NCBI GenBank assembly: GCA_025356185.1
Contig: JANXUN010000239.1
Location: 1-15,760, forward strand
Reading direction: 5' to 3'
Source: Gemmatimonadaceae bacterium
GTDB taxonomy: Bacteria > Gemmatimonadota > Gemmatimonadetes > Gemmatimonadales > Gemmatimonadaceae
DNA length: 15,760 nt
Shown here: positions 6,483-13,690 of the stretch, piece after piece
How the letters are laid out: every line of letters begins with the position of its first letter
Numbering within the stretch: the first letter of the stretch is position 1
Program-made: the position numbers and the translations under genes
Notes under the pieces: model-generated
The model's input: only the letters and a program-made list of their open reading frames with translations
The model's database searches: none
What the model was told of the DNA's origin: nothing

Positions 6483-8251
6483 CGCAACCTGCGCTCGCTA
6501 TCGCGCCGGAGCTGCTCTCCTCAGAACTCGCGGCGACGCTATTGCAGGGCGCGATCACAACCGGCGCAGGGGCGTTGTGCGCGCACTTGTATACGCGATA
6601 CAAACGGCCGTGGTTTGGATGGTTTGCCGTTGCGTGGGGCGTGTACGTGCTGCGATTGCTGTGCATCTTAAGCTTTCTGCTCACCACGCAGCGCGTGTGG
6701 CTGTATTGGCATCAAGTCACCACCGGTTGGACCGCACTCGTCTTGCTGTGGTCGGCGCTGGTGTTTTTGCGGGAGCCTGCGCCACGATTGCGATATCTGT
6801 TGTTCGCGCTCTTTCCGCCGCTCTGGTCGTACGTCGCGATCTATCAGCTCGATCTGTTCATCTGGGCCGCGCTGCCGGCGGTGCTGTTTTTGAGTGGCGC
6901 GACGATGTGGACCGGTTGGGTATTTTGGCGTCATCATCGCGTCGTATCGTCGCCCGGTGCCCGCCTGCTGGCGGTCTCGTTCTTTCTGTGGGGGCTGCAT
7001 CATCTCGACTATCCATTCTTGCGCGCACAGGGCGCGTGGACGCCGTGGGGTTATTACCTCGACATCTGCTTCGAATTGTTAGTCGCATCGGGACTTGTCC
7101 TGCTTGTGCTCGACGATCTTGGTCGCGGTGTGCGTGCGCTGTCGGCGCTGTCGGGCGACTTGCAGCGTCGCGACGTGTTGGCTGATCCCACCGATCTATT
7201 GTTGTCTCGCCCGTTGACACTTCCGGGTGTTCGCGGAAGCGCTGTGTTCATGTTTGAAGGCGACGAAGCGCGCGGACGCTATTTGCGCGGCGCAGGAAGC
7301 TGTGCGGCATGGGCGAACACGACGCCCCAAGCAGACGTGGGGGAGGCCCTCGCGCGAATGCGTCTCACCCGTCGCCCGCAAGTGGTATCGGCCACCAGCG
7401 ACGTTCCGTTCGTGGCGGCGCTCCCCGTCATGGCAGCGAATCGGCTGGTGGGCGCGTTGGTCATGGCCAGTGATGTGCGCAATCCGTTCACGGCGCTCGA
7501 TGATGACTTTTTGTTGGCACTCGGCCAGCAAGTCGGTGCGGCACTCGAGCAGTTTGAGCTCGATAGACAGCTTGTCGCACGCACCGCCGCGCTAGAGCAA
7601 CTCTCGACGCGGATGGTGCGACAACATGAAGACGAACGTCGACGCCTTTCGCGCGAATTACACGATGAAACGGCCCAGGTATTCTCGGCGGTGAAGATGC
7701 AGCTCGAAGCATTGCGTGGGGCGTTGGTGCCAACGGCCGTAGCCCGACTGGATCGATTGCTGGCGTTGGTTGATCAAGGGATCGCAAGCATCAGACAAGT
7801 CACCAGCGACTTGCGTCCGTCGCTGCTGGACGATCTCGGACTCATGCCGGCGCTGCGATCGCTGATCACGGAATTCGCCGAGCGGAGCGACATGCGCGTT
7901 GACTTGACCGCGCCCGATCGCGTGCCACCGCTTCCGCTAGATGCCGATCTCGCACTGTTTCGCGCGTTGCAAGAGGCGCTCTCCAACGTCGCGCGTCATG
8001 CGGCGGCGACGATGATCACGGTGAGTATCGAGGTGCGGGATCGCGGGGTGATCGTGTCGGTGCGAGACAATGGGCGCGGCTTTCCACGCGGTCGCGATGG
8101 ATCGGTGGGTGAACCTGAGGGACGTATGGGAATTACTGGGATGCGTGAACGTTTACTCGCCGTCGGTGGACACGTGCAACTGCAGAATTCGTCAGATGGT
8201 GGTGCGATGGTGATCATGACGGTGCCCCTGAGTGTCGAGCGTGCCGCGTGA
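6479..8251 (+). CDS. Multi-span membrane sensor histidine kinase (NarL-system type, HisKA_3)
   Basis: A 590-residue protein. The first ~215 residues hold about seven hydrophobic helices (roughly 17-35, 46-68, 82-98, 105-123, 128-150, 161-180, 196-213) of no family I recognise. A GAF-like region (about 245-360) is followed by a short coiled coil and the HisKA_3 dimerisation box RRRLSRELHDETAQ with phospho-acceptor His395. The ATPase domain has the N-box QEALSNVARHA (Asn503), the G1 box DNGRGF (530-535) and GMRERLLAVGG (554-564). This is the DegS/NarX-type kinase class, which pairs with LuxR-type regulators, and the next gene is one. The start ATG 6479 overlaps the channel stop (ATGA) with AGG just before it. 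The stop overlaps the regulator start (GTGA). The signal sensed is unknown; the position suggests a membrane cue. Confidence 0.92.
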   Translation: MTQPALAIAPELLSSELAATLLQGAITTGAGALCAHLYTRYKRPWFGWFAVAWGVYVLRLLCILSFLLTTQRVWLYWHQVTTGWTALVLLWSALVFLREPAPRLRYLLFALFPPLWSYVAIYQLDLFIWAALPAVLFLSGATMWTGWVFWRHHRVVSSPGARLLAVSFFLWGLHHLDYPFLRAQGAWTPWGYYLDICFELLVASGLVLLVLDDLGRGVRALSALSGDLQRRDVLADPTDLLLSRPLTLPGVRGSAVFMFEGDEARGRYLRGAGSCAAWANTTPQADVGEALARMRLTRRPQVVSATSDVPFVAALPVMAANRLVGALVMASDVRNPFTALDDDFLLALGQQVGAALEQFELDRQLVARTAALEQLSTRMVRQHEDERRRLSRELHDETAQVFSAVKMQLEALRGALVPTAVARLDRLLALVDQGIASIRQVTSDLRPSLLDDLGLMPALRSLITEFAERSDMRVDLTAPDRVPPLPLDADLALFRALQEALSNVARHAAATMITVSIEVRDRGVIVSVRDNGRGFPRGRDGSVGEPEGRMGITGMRERLLAVGGHVQLQNSSDGGAMVIMTVPLSVERAA

Positions 8252-8898
8252 GCGCGATTCGTGTATTGGTCGCCGACGATCATGCGCTCGTGCGCGAAGG
8301 CATTCGTTACGTGCTTGATGCGGAGCCGGGAATCGATGTCGTTGCTGAAGCGCGCAACGGCGCAGAGGCGGTCGAACTTGCACTGTTGCACAATCCGGAC
8401 GTCGTCGTGCTTGACATCACCATGCCTGAAGAAACGGGGCTCTCGGCCGCGGCGCGTTTGCGCGATCTGCTTCCCGGCACACGTGTGCTGTTGCTGAGCA
8501 TGCATGATCAAGCAGAGTACGTGCGCGAAGGTATGCGCATTGGTACGCATGGATTTATTTTGAAGGATAGCGCCGGCGAGGAGTTGCGCGCGGCGATCCG
8601 CGCCGTATATGCCGGCGGCACTTTTTTTAGCCCGGCCGTTGTGAAGCGCATGTCGACGGCTGCGCCGGTCCCACCGCCGCCCGCACCGTCGCTGCTCGAG
8701 CTGTTGACGCCGCGCGAGCGTGATGTGCTGCACGGCGTCGCGCGTGGTTTTACAAACAAAGCGATCGCCGCCGAATTGGGTATTAGTCGTCGCACGGTCG
8801 AAGCGCACAGAGAGAGTCTTATGAGAAAGGTCGACATTCACAGCGTCGCAGGATTAACACGGTTTGCGCTCGAAGTCGGGCTTGGCGGTGCTTCGTGA
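8248..8898 (+). CDS. Response regulator, NarL/FixJ type (REC + LuxR HTH)
   Basis: A 216-residue two-domain regulator. The receiver domain (1-120) shows Asp10/Asp11, the phosphorylation site Asp56 in VVVLDITMP, the switch residue Ser84 and Lys106 in FILKDS. A Pro-rich linker (140-147) leads to a LuxR-type helix-turn-helix (about 150-210) with LTPRERDVLHGVARGFTNKA and the recognition region ISRRTVEAHRESLMRK. It should bind DNA as a dimer when phosphorylated by the kinase encoded just upstream, with which it overlaps by four bases (GTG start 8248, TGA 8249-8251). Its own stop overlaps the start of the M1 peptidase in the same way. Target promoters are not evident in the window. Confidence 0.95.
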   Translation: MSAIRVLVADDHALVREGIRYVLDAEPGIDVVAEARNGAEAVELALLHNPDVVVLDITMPEETGLSAAARLRDLLPGTRVLLLSMHDQAEYVREGMRIGTHGFILKDSAGEELRAAIRAVYAGGTFFSPAVVKRMSTAAPVPPPPAPSLLELLTPRERDVLHGVARGFTNKAIAAELGISRRTVEAHRESLMRKVDIHSVAGLTRFALEVGLGGAS

Positions 8899-10634
8899 GC
8901 CGCGCCTCGCGTGTGTTCGCACGGCGACTGTTCACGTCCGTTTCTCTTGTGATGCTGTCAGCATCTGCCGTTGCGAATGTCGCAGATGCGCAAGTCGCAA
9001 CCTCGAAGCGGTCATCTGCAAAGCCGACAGCCGTGTCGATAGCACCGGCGAGTACTCATCCGTACGCGCCGGGCATCGACGCGCAGCAGTACGACGTTGC
9101 GATCCGCTTACCTGAACGCGGTGGAGCTATTTCTGCGACGTCGGTACTGACGCTGCAGCGTGCGATGACGGTCACAGCGTTGACGCTCGATCTGATTGCT
9201 CTCACGGTCGACGAAGTACTCGTGAACGATCAGGTACGCACCGTCGTGCGGGACAGCAACACAATTCGCATACCGCTCGAGCCAGGCGACGGAAGTACGG
9301 TTCGTGTGAGCGTACGCTACCACGGGACGCCGAGCGATGGCTTGATCATTCGCGAGGACGCAGAGCGAGGATGGAGCGGGTTCGGCGACAACTGGCCCAA
9401 TCGGGCGCGGTACTGGCTGCCAACCATCGATCACCCCAGCGACAAAGCGCGGATCAATTGGCATGTCACTGCTCCAGCGTCGCGCGCTGTCGTCGCAAAC
9501 GGTTTGCAGGTCTCACGCACGGTGTTGCCTCGCGCAAACTCGGACAGCACGACGTGGGCCGTGACGACGTTTCGCATGGCGCAGCCAATTCCGACCTATT
9601 TAATGGTGATCGGTGTTGCGCCCCTTACGGAGACGTCCCTTGGCAATACGGCATGCGGCGCTGCCGTAGGCGGCGGCTGCGTTCCGCAATCGGTGTGGAC
9701 GTTTGCTCCAGAAGTGCCGACGATGCCAGGCAATTTTAAAGAAGCGGGCGCAATTGTCGCGTTTTATGCGAAGAAAGTTGGTCCATTTGCATATGCTCGA
9801 CTATCGCATGTGCAGTCAGCGACGCGGTTTGGCGGGATGGAAAACGCCACGGCGATTTTCTACTCAGATAATGCGTTTCGAAAAAATAGTGTTGGAGTGT
9901 CGCTGATCGCGCACGAGACCGCGCATCAATGGTTTGGTGATGCCGTCACACCGCGTCGCTGGCCTGACCTGTGGCTGTCAGAGGGGTTTGCGACGTACTT
10001 CGACGCATTGTACACCGAGCATTCGCGCGGTGATTCGGCGTTTCGCGCGCAGTTGACGCGTATCCGTGAGACCGTCATCAACGCGCCGATCGTTCTCGAA
10101 CGCCCCGTTGTGGATTCGGTGGGCGCCAGTGAGCCGCTCACGCTGCTCAATCGCAACAGCTACGAGAAAGGCGGATTCGTGCTGCATATGCTGCGACGGA
10201 CACTGGGAGATCGCGTGTTTTTTGACGCGCTCCGGGAGTATCAGCGCCGGTATCGCAACGGCACGGCGATCACCGACGAACTGCGCACGGTGTTCGAGCA
10301 GTACGCGCATCGTTCGCTGCGCGACTTCTTTGCACAGTGGCTGCACCGTCCCGGATACGCCGATCTGACGATCAGCTACAATTGGCAACCCGCAAGGCAC
10401 ACGCTCGTGTTGCAGGTCACGCAAAGCGATCGCTTTGCACCATTCGCGCTGCCGCTGACATTCGCCATTCGCGAAGCAAACGGACGCGAGACGCTGGTGC
10501 GCGCCGACATCAAAGCGCTCACGTCGCAGATCGTTCGCGTCCGCGCGCCTACGGTCAAAGACGTTGCCAGTGTTGTTGTTGATCCGCACGTCGATGCGCT
10601 GGCGCGCGTGACCGTGCTTCGCGTGGAGCGCTAG
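8895..10634 (+). CDS. Secreted M1-family zinc metallopeptidase (aminopeptidase-like)
   Basis: A 579-residue protein with a signal peptide (cleavage probably near residue 32, ...VANVADA/Q). The M1 N-terminal beta domain runs to ~270, then the catalytic domain has GGMENA (313-318, exopeptidase motif, usually GAMEN), the zinc site HETAHQWFGD (340-349: His340, Glu341, His344), the third ligand Glu363 in LWLSEGFATYF, and a possible catalytic Tyr423 in NSYEKGGFVL. It lacks the long C-terminal helical domain of PepN/ERAP-type enzymes, so it resembles short bacterial M1 enzymes. Cys254 and Cys262 flank a Gly-rich loop and may form a disulfide after export. GTG 8895 overlaps the regulator stop, so it belongs to the same transcript. 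It probably trims peptides in the periplasm or outside the cell. Confidence 0.92.
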   Translation: MSRASRVFARRLFTSVSLVMLSASAVANVADAQVATSKRSSAKPTAVSIAPASTHPYAPGIDAQQYDVAIRLPERGGAISATSVLTLQRAMTVTALTLDLIALTVDEVLVNDQVRTVVRDSNTIRIPLEPGDGSTVRVSVRYHGTPSDGLIIREDAERGWSGFGDNWPNRARYWLPTIDHPSDKARINWHVTAPASRAVVANGLQVSRTVLPRANSDSTTWAVTTFRMAQPIPTYLMVIGVAPLTETSLGNTACGAAVGGGCVPQSVWTFAPEVPTMPGNFKEAGAIVAFYAKKVGPFAYARLSHVQSATRFGGMENATAIFYSDNAFRKNSVGVSLIAHETAHQWFGDAVTPRRWPDLWLSEGFATYFDALYTEHSRGDSAFRAQLTRIRETVINAPIVLERPVVDSVGASEPLTLLNRNSYEKGGFVLHMLRRTLGDRVFFDALREYQRRYRNGTAITDELRTVFEQYAHRSLRDFFAQWLHRPGYADLTISYNWQPARHTLVLQVTQSDRFAPFALPLTFAIREANGRETLVRADIKALTSQIVRVRAPTVKDVASVVVDPHVDALARVTVLRVER

Positions 10635-10682
10635 CACAAACCGTTACCTCGTCGTAGCGGATTCGCGGTGCGGACGAGACAG

Positions 10683-10712
10683 TGCACCACGAGACTGTGG
10701 TGCAATGGTGCA
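10683..10712 (+). promoter_or_regulatory. Hairpin with alternative pairing at the PAP2 start codon
   Basis: TGCACCAC (10683-10690) pairs perfectly with GTGGTGCA (10697-10704), an 8-bp stem ending one base before ATG 10705. The heptamer TGGTGCA occurs again at 10706-10712, so the left arm could instead pair across the start codon. There is no ribosome site between stem and ATG. Regulation of translation is inference. Confidence 0.35.
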
Positions 10713-11229
10713 TTCGCTGCTGGGTCGACTGGATGCGCGTGATCGCGCGCTCTTTTCTCGAGTCGCGCTCGATTCGCGCGAAGTGCATCGATCGCGCGGT
10801 GTGTGGACCGTCTTCACACATATTGGCGGAGCGCGTGGGTCGATCGGGGTTTGTCTCGCGGGCTTGTTGCTCCCGGCGGTCTCGATTGCGCTTACATTTC
10901 GCGCGTTCATGGTGCTTGGCGCGTCGCACGTGGTGGTGCAGGTCGTCAAGCGAGTTGCCGGACGCGAGCGACCGAGCATCGGGATGTCCTTTCACGCGCT
11001 CGTACGCGGTCCGGATCGCTTTTCGTTTCCCAGCGGCCACGCCTGCGCTTCGATGGCGGTGGCTGCGGTCTTCGCGGCGGCGTTTCCGTCGTTCGCACCA
11101 CTGCTGTTGGTTGTCGCGCTGATTGTTGGGGCATCTCGCGTCGTCCTCGGCGCACATTACCCAGGCGACGTGCTGGTCGGGCAGTTCATCGCCTTGCTGA
11201 CCGCAGCAATCATTGTGAGATGGCAGTGA
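10705..11229 (+). CDS. PAP2-family membrane phosphatase
   Basis: A 174-residue integral membrane protein with all three motifs of the type 2 phosphatidic acid phosphatase superfamily: KRVAGRERP (82-90), PSGH (109-112) with the catalytic His112, and SRVVLGAHYPGD (144-155) with the nucleophile His151 and Asp155. About four or five membrane helices are visible (roughly 44-60, 66-82, 113-127, 131-148, 155-171). Members remove phosphate from phosphatidate, phosphatidylglycerol phosphate or undecaprenyl diphosphate; the substrate here cannot be decided. ATG 10705 directly follows a hairpin and has no visible Shine-Dalgarno, but the family's usual amphipathic start LDARDRALF begins at residue 9, so the start is probably right. 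The gap from the M1 stop is 70 bases. Confidence 0.92.
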   Translation: MVHSLLGRLDARDRALFSRVALDSREVHRSRGVWTVFTHIGGARGSIGVCLAGLLLPAVSIALTFRAFMVLGASHVVVQVVKRVAGRERPSIGMSFHALVRGPDRFSFPSGHACASMAVAAVFAAAFPSFAPLLLVVALIVGASRVVLGAHYPGDVLVGQFIALLTAAIIVRWQ

Positions 11230-11231
11230 GA

Positions 11232-11247
11232 AGGCCAGGGATGGCCT
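11232..11247 (+). other. Short hairpin after the PAP2 gene
   Basis: AGGCCA (11232-11237) and TGGCCT (11242-11247) form a 6-bp stem with a 4-base loop just after the PAP2 stop. It has no T-tract, so a terminator role is doubtful. The remaining ~30 bases before the next gene show nothing clear. Confidence 0.3.
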
Positions 11248-11276
11248 AGCGGCGCATCATCGAACGTGGTTGTACC

Positions 11277-11828
11277 GTGACGGGCGTGACGTGTGCGAAT
11301 TGCGAGTCGTCTGGTTTTACACCCACTCGCTCGGATCTTGTGACCCTTCTCGCTCCACGAATGGCGCTGCCGTCAATCTTTACGACCGCTTCGCGCGACC
11401 AGCAACCTGACGACTCCCAGTCGAGCGTAAGGCTTCGGCTGGTGTCCTGTCGTGTGGAGCACGGTCGAAACGCCACTTCGACCGCCGTCATCGAGTGCGA
11501 GGGGCCGGGCACTGGTCTCATGACGACGGGACGCATCGCGGGTTCGGCGAGCCCGGCGGGAGATCTGCGCCTGATGGCGCTGGCAACCCTCGATGCGGTC
11601 ACGCAGGCGACGTGCGGCGCATTGCGACTCGAACTGGTCGGGGTGAAACCGCTTCGCGCATTTGACGAAAACTTGGTGGTCGTCGCCGTGAACGTACATC
11701 ACGAGGGCGTGGTGCATCGCGTCGTGGGGTCGGCGATCGCTGACGACGATCCGGTTGTCGGGACGGCCAAGGCAACGCTGCACGCGATCAATCGGCTCGC
11801 ATCGCCGTTGCTCGCGAGACTGACCTAG
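11277..11828 (+). CDS. Hypothetical protein, unrecognised
   Basis: A 183-residue reading frame from GTG 11277; GTG 11340 and ATG 11361 are in-frame alternatives and no start has a good ribosome site. Residues ~52-180 read like one compact alpha/beta domain: a strand (RLRLVSCRVEHG), a strand (TSTAVIECEG), a helix (LRLMALATLDAVTQ), then LELVGVKPLRAFD, a hydrophobic strand LVVVAVNV, HRVVGSAIADDDP and a final helix (AKATLHAINRLASPLL). The pattern of alternating strands and amphipathic helices supports real coding. It faintly recalls small regulatory or dimerisation domains, but I do not assign a family. The N-terminal ~45 residues, including a C-x2-C at Cys6/Cys9, look less ordered and may be untranslated. 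It lies alone between PAP2 and the heptamer array. Confidence 0.65.
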   Translation: MTGVTCANCESSGFTPTRSDLVTLLAPRMALPSIFTTASRDQQPDDSQSSVRLRLVSCRVEHGRNATSTAVIECEGPGTGLMTTGRIAGSASPAGDLRLMALATLDAVTQATCGALRLELVGVKPLRAFDENLVVVAVNVHHEGVVHRVVGSAIADDDPVVGTAKATLHAINRLASPLLARLT

Positions 11829-11829
11829 G

Positions 11830-11920
11830 GAGCAGAGACGGGAGAATGGGGACGGGAGACGGTAGACTAAGAGCGAGAGACCGAAGATGGGAGACGCAAG
11901 ACGGGAGACGGGAGATCGGA
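11830..11920. repeat. Heptamer tandem array, consensus GACGGGA, 13 units
   Basis: Thirteen consecutive 7-base units in strict phase start two bases after the stop of the preceding gene. Perfect GACGGGA copies are at 11837, 11851, 11900 and 11907; variants include GACGGTA, GATGGGA, GACGCAA and GATCGGA. The + strand is almost purely purine and contains seven runs of three or more G from 11828 to 11912. It fills most of the gap before the transglycosylase gene. The remaining ~45 bases (11921-11965) show no clear promoter. Confidence 0.85.
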
Positions 11921-11965
11921 AACGCGCGCGCTACCGTTAGTCAGTCTCACGAATAGTTTGCGAGC

Positions 11966-13690
11966 GTGAAGGCGCGTCCCCTCCTTGTCTCGCTGTCGGT
12001 CGCGAGTGCGGTCACCCTCGGCGCGTGCCGCGTCAACGAGCCGACGCCGGTCGCTGCGCCGCGAGTCGGCTCCATCGAAACGCAACCGAGCGGAGTCGCC
12101 AAGGCCGACGAGCCACGCGCCGGTGTTCGCGTTGACGTACTCGGGGAAATGCGTGCTGACTCCATCGCCAGACTCGCGAAGTCGGCCCCGCTCACTGACG
12201 AAGTCGCAAAAACGGTGATCGCCGTGTTTGGTGATAGCACGGCATTGCAACGTGCTCCCACGGTTGCGAGCGACAGCGTCGCGGATCGCGCCCCTGTTTG
12301 GGATATCGATGTGCGGTCGTTTGAAACCCATGAGCGCGTGACCTACTACGTGCAAATGTTCACGACCACGGCGCGCGAGCGTTTTAACGAACGGCTGTCA
12401 CGCGGGACGCGATATGAGCCGATGATTCGAGCGAAGTTACGCGCCGGCGGTATGCCCGAAGATCTCACCTATCTCGCATTGATTGAAAGCGGGTACGATC
12501 CGCACGCGTATTCGCGCGCCGCTGCCGTCGGCATGTGGCAGTTCATGAGCAGCACGGCGCGTGATGTCGGACTGCGCGTTGATTGGTGGATGGACGAGCG
12601 ACGCGATCCCGCACGCAGTACGGATGGCGCGATTCGTTTTCTTGGCGATTTGCAAAAGCAATTTGGCGGCTCGTTGTACTTGGCTGCTGCGGCATACAAC
12701 GGCGGTCCGGGTCGCGTTGCACGTGGACTCACGCGCATCGCAGGCGAACTCAATGGCACCGAAGGTGACGCGCAGTTTTTCAAATTGGCCGATCACGATT
12801 ATCTGCGCGCCGAAACGAAGAACTATGTGCCGCAGCTCATCGCTGCCGCGTTGATCGCCAAGCGGCCGTCGCGATATGGCATGGCGCTCGACTCGACACC
12901 GCCGTTCGTGTATGACTCTGTACGCGTCGATGCGGGAACGAGTCTTGCCGTGGTCGCCAACGCGATCAGTGAAAACCCCACGAGCATCAAAGAGCTCAAT
13001 CCGGCACTTTTGCGCGGCATTACACCGCCTGACAGTGCGACGTGGATTCATGTTCCACTCGGTACGGCGGCGCAGCTATCGAGTGCGCTGGACACGATCC
13101 CTCCCGACACGCGTCGCGGATTTCAGTTGCAGCGCGTTGCCAACGCGACCACGACGATGTCATCCGTAGCGTCGCGCGCGGGGATTACCGTCAAACAGCT
13201 CGCGTTGTTTAATCCCAAAGTTGCCACGACAAAAAAAGGGCGGATCGCTTCCGGTGAGATGCTGAGGGTACCGCGTCGCGAGGTGTTTGCTTTCGCGCGT
13301 GAGGTCCCCGATCCATCGATCGAGCGGTGGGGCAGCGGAGCCGCCCTTGCCCGTGGCGGCTACCATGTGGTGCGTCGCGGTGAAACGCTGGCATCGATCG
13401 CCTCTGGTAGCGGTCTCACCGTGGCGCGGCTCAAGGCGCTCAATGGGATAAAAGGCACGCGCGCCATCGCCGGGCAGACGCTTCGGGTCACAGCGCCGCG
13501 AGCCGCTTCGACTACGAAATCATCGACAATGAAATCAGGCGCGACCAAATCGACGGCGATCAAATCGACGGCGATCAAATCGACGTCGAAGAAGTCGGTG
13601 GCGGCAAAAAAGCCGGCGGTCAAGCGACCGCCGGCTAAGAAGACTCCACTCAACAAACCTGCGACGACAACGTCGCCGAAAAAGCCTTAA
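11966..13690 (+). CDS. MltD-type lytic transglycosylase lipoprotein with LysM domains
   Basis: A 574-residue lipoprotein: signal peptide with lipobox LGAC, lipidated Cys21. The transglycosylase (SLT/GH23) domain spans about 145-275 with catalytic Glu174 in ALIESGYDP, then AAAVGMWQFMSSTA (185-198) and AAAYNGGPGRV (241-251). These enzymes cleave peptidoglycan between MurNAc and GlcNAc, leaving 1,6-anhydro ends. A clear LysM domain lies at about 466-509 (YHVVRRGETLASIA...); two more degenerate LysM-like stretches lie at ~318-365 and ~387-436. After residue 511 comes a Lys/Ala/Ser/Thr/Pro tail with the repeat KSTAI, unusual for MltD. GTG 11966 is chosen because the lipoprotein signal begins there. 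Its TAA overlaps the stop of the opposing transglycosylase gene. Confidence 0.93.
   Translation: MKARPLLVSLSVASAVTLGACRVNEPTPVAAPRVGSIETQPSGVAKADEPRAGVRVDVLGEMRADSIARLAKSAPLTDEVAKTVIAVFGDSTALQRAPTVASDSVADRAPVWDIDVRSFETHERVTYYVQMFTTTARERFNERLSRGTRYEPMIRAKLRAGGMPEDLTYLALIESGYDPHAYSRAAAVGMWQFMSSTARDVGLRVDWWMDERRDPARSTDGAIRFLGDLQKQFGGSLYLAAAAYNGGPGRVARGLTRIAGELNGTEGDAQFFKLADHDYLRAETKNYVPQLIAAALIAKRPSRYGMALDSTPPFVYDSVRVDAGTSLAVVANAISENPTSIKELNPALLRGITPPDSATWIHVPLGTAAQLSSALDTIPPDTRRGFQLQRVANATTTMSSVASRAGITVKQLALFNPKVATTKKGRIASGEMLRVPRREVFAFAREVPDPSIERWGSGAALARGGYHVVRRGETLASIASGSGLTVARLKALNGIKGTRAIAGQTLRVTAPRAASTTKSSTMKSGATKSTAIKSTAIKSTSKKSVAAKKPAVKRPPAKKTPLNKPATTTSPKKP
13541..13585 (+). repeat. 15-bp tandem repeat, three units, in the transglycosylase tail
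   Basis: GCGAYCAAATCGACG occurs three times head to tail (13541, 13556, 13571); the last two copies are identical and the first differs at one base. Each unit encodes A(T/I)KST, so changes in copy number would keep the frame and only alter the length of the basic C-terminal tail. Confidence 0.9.

Noticed and set aside
7996..8841. - strand ORF of 281 residues across the kinase/regulator junction
   Set aside because: Long, but antisense to conserved ATPase and receiver motifs, with no motif of its own.
11246..11602. - strand ORF of 118 residues opposite the hypothetical gene
   Set aside because: Its first half is antisense to the better-supported + strand protein, and it has no recognisable motif. 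The last ~50 residues are not obviously non-coding, so a small doubt remains.
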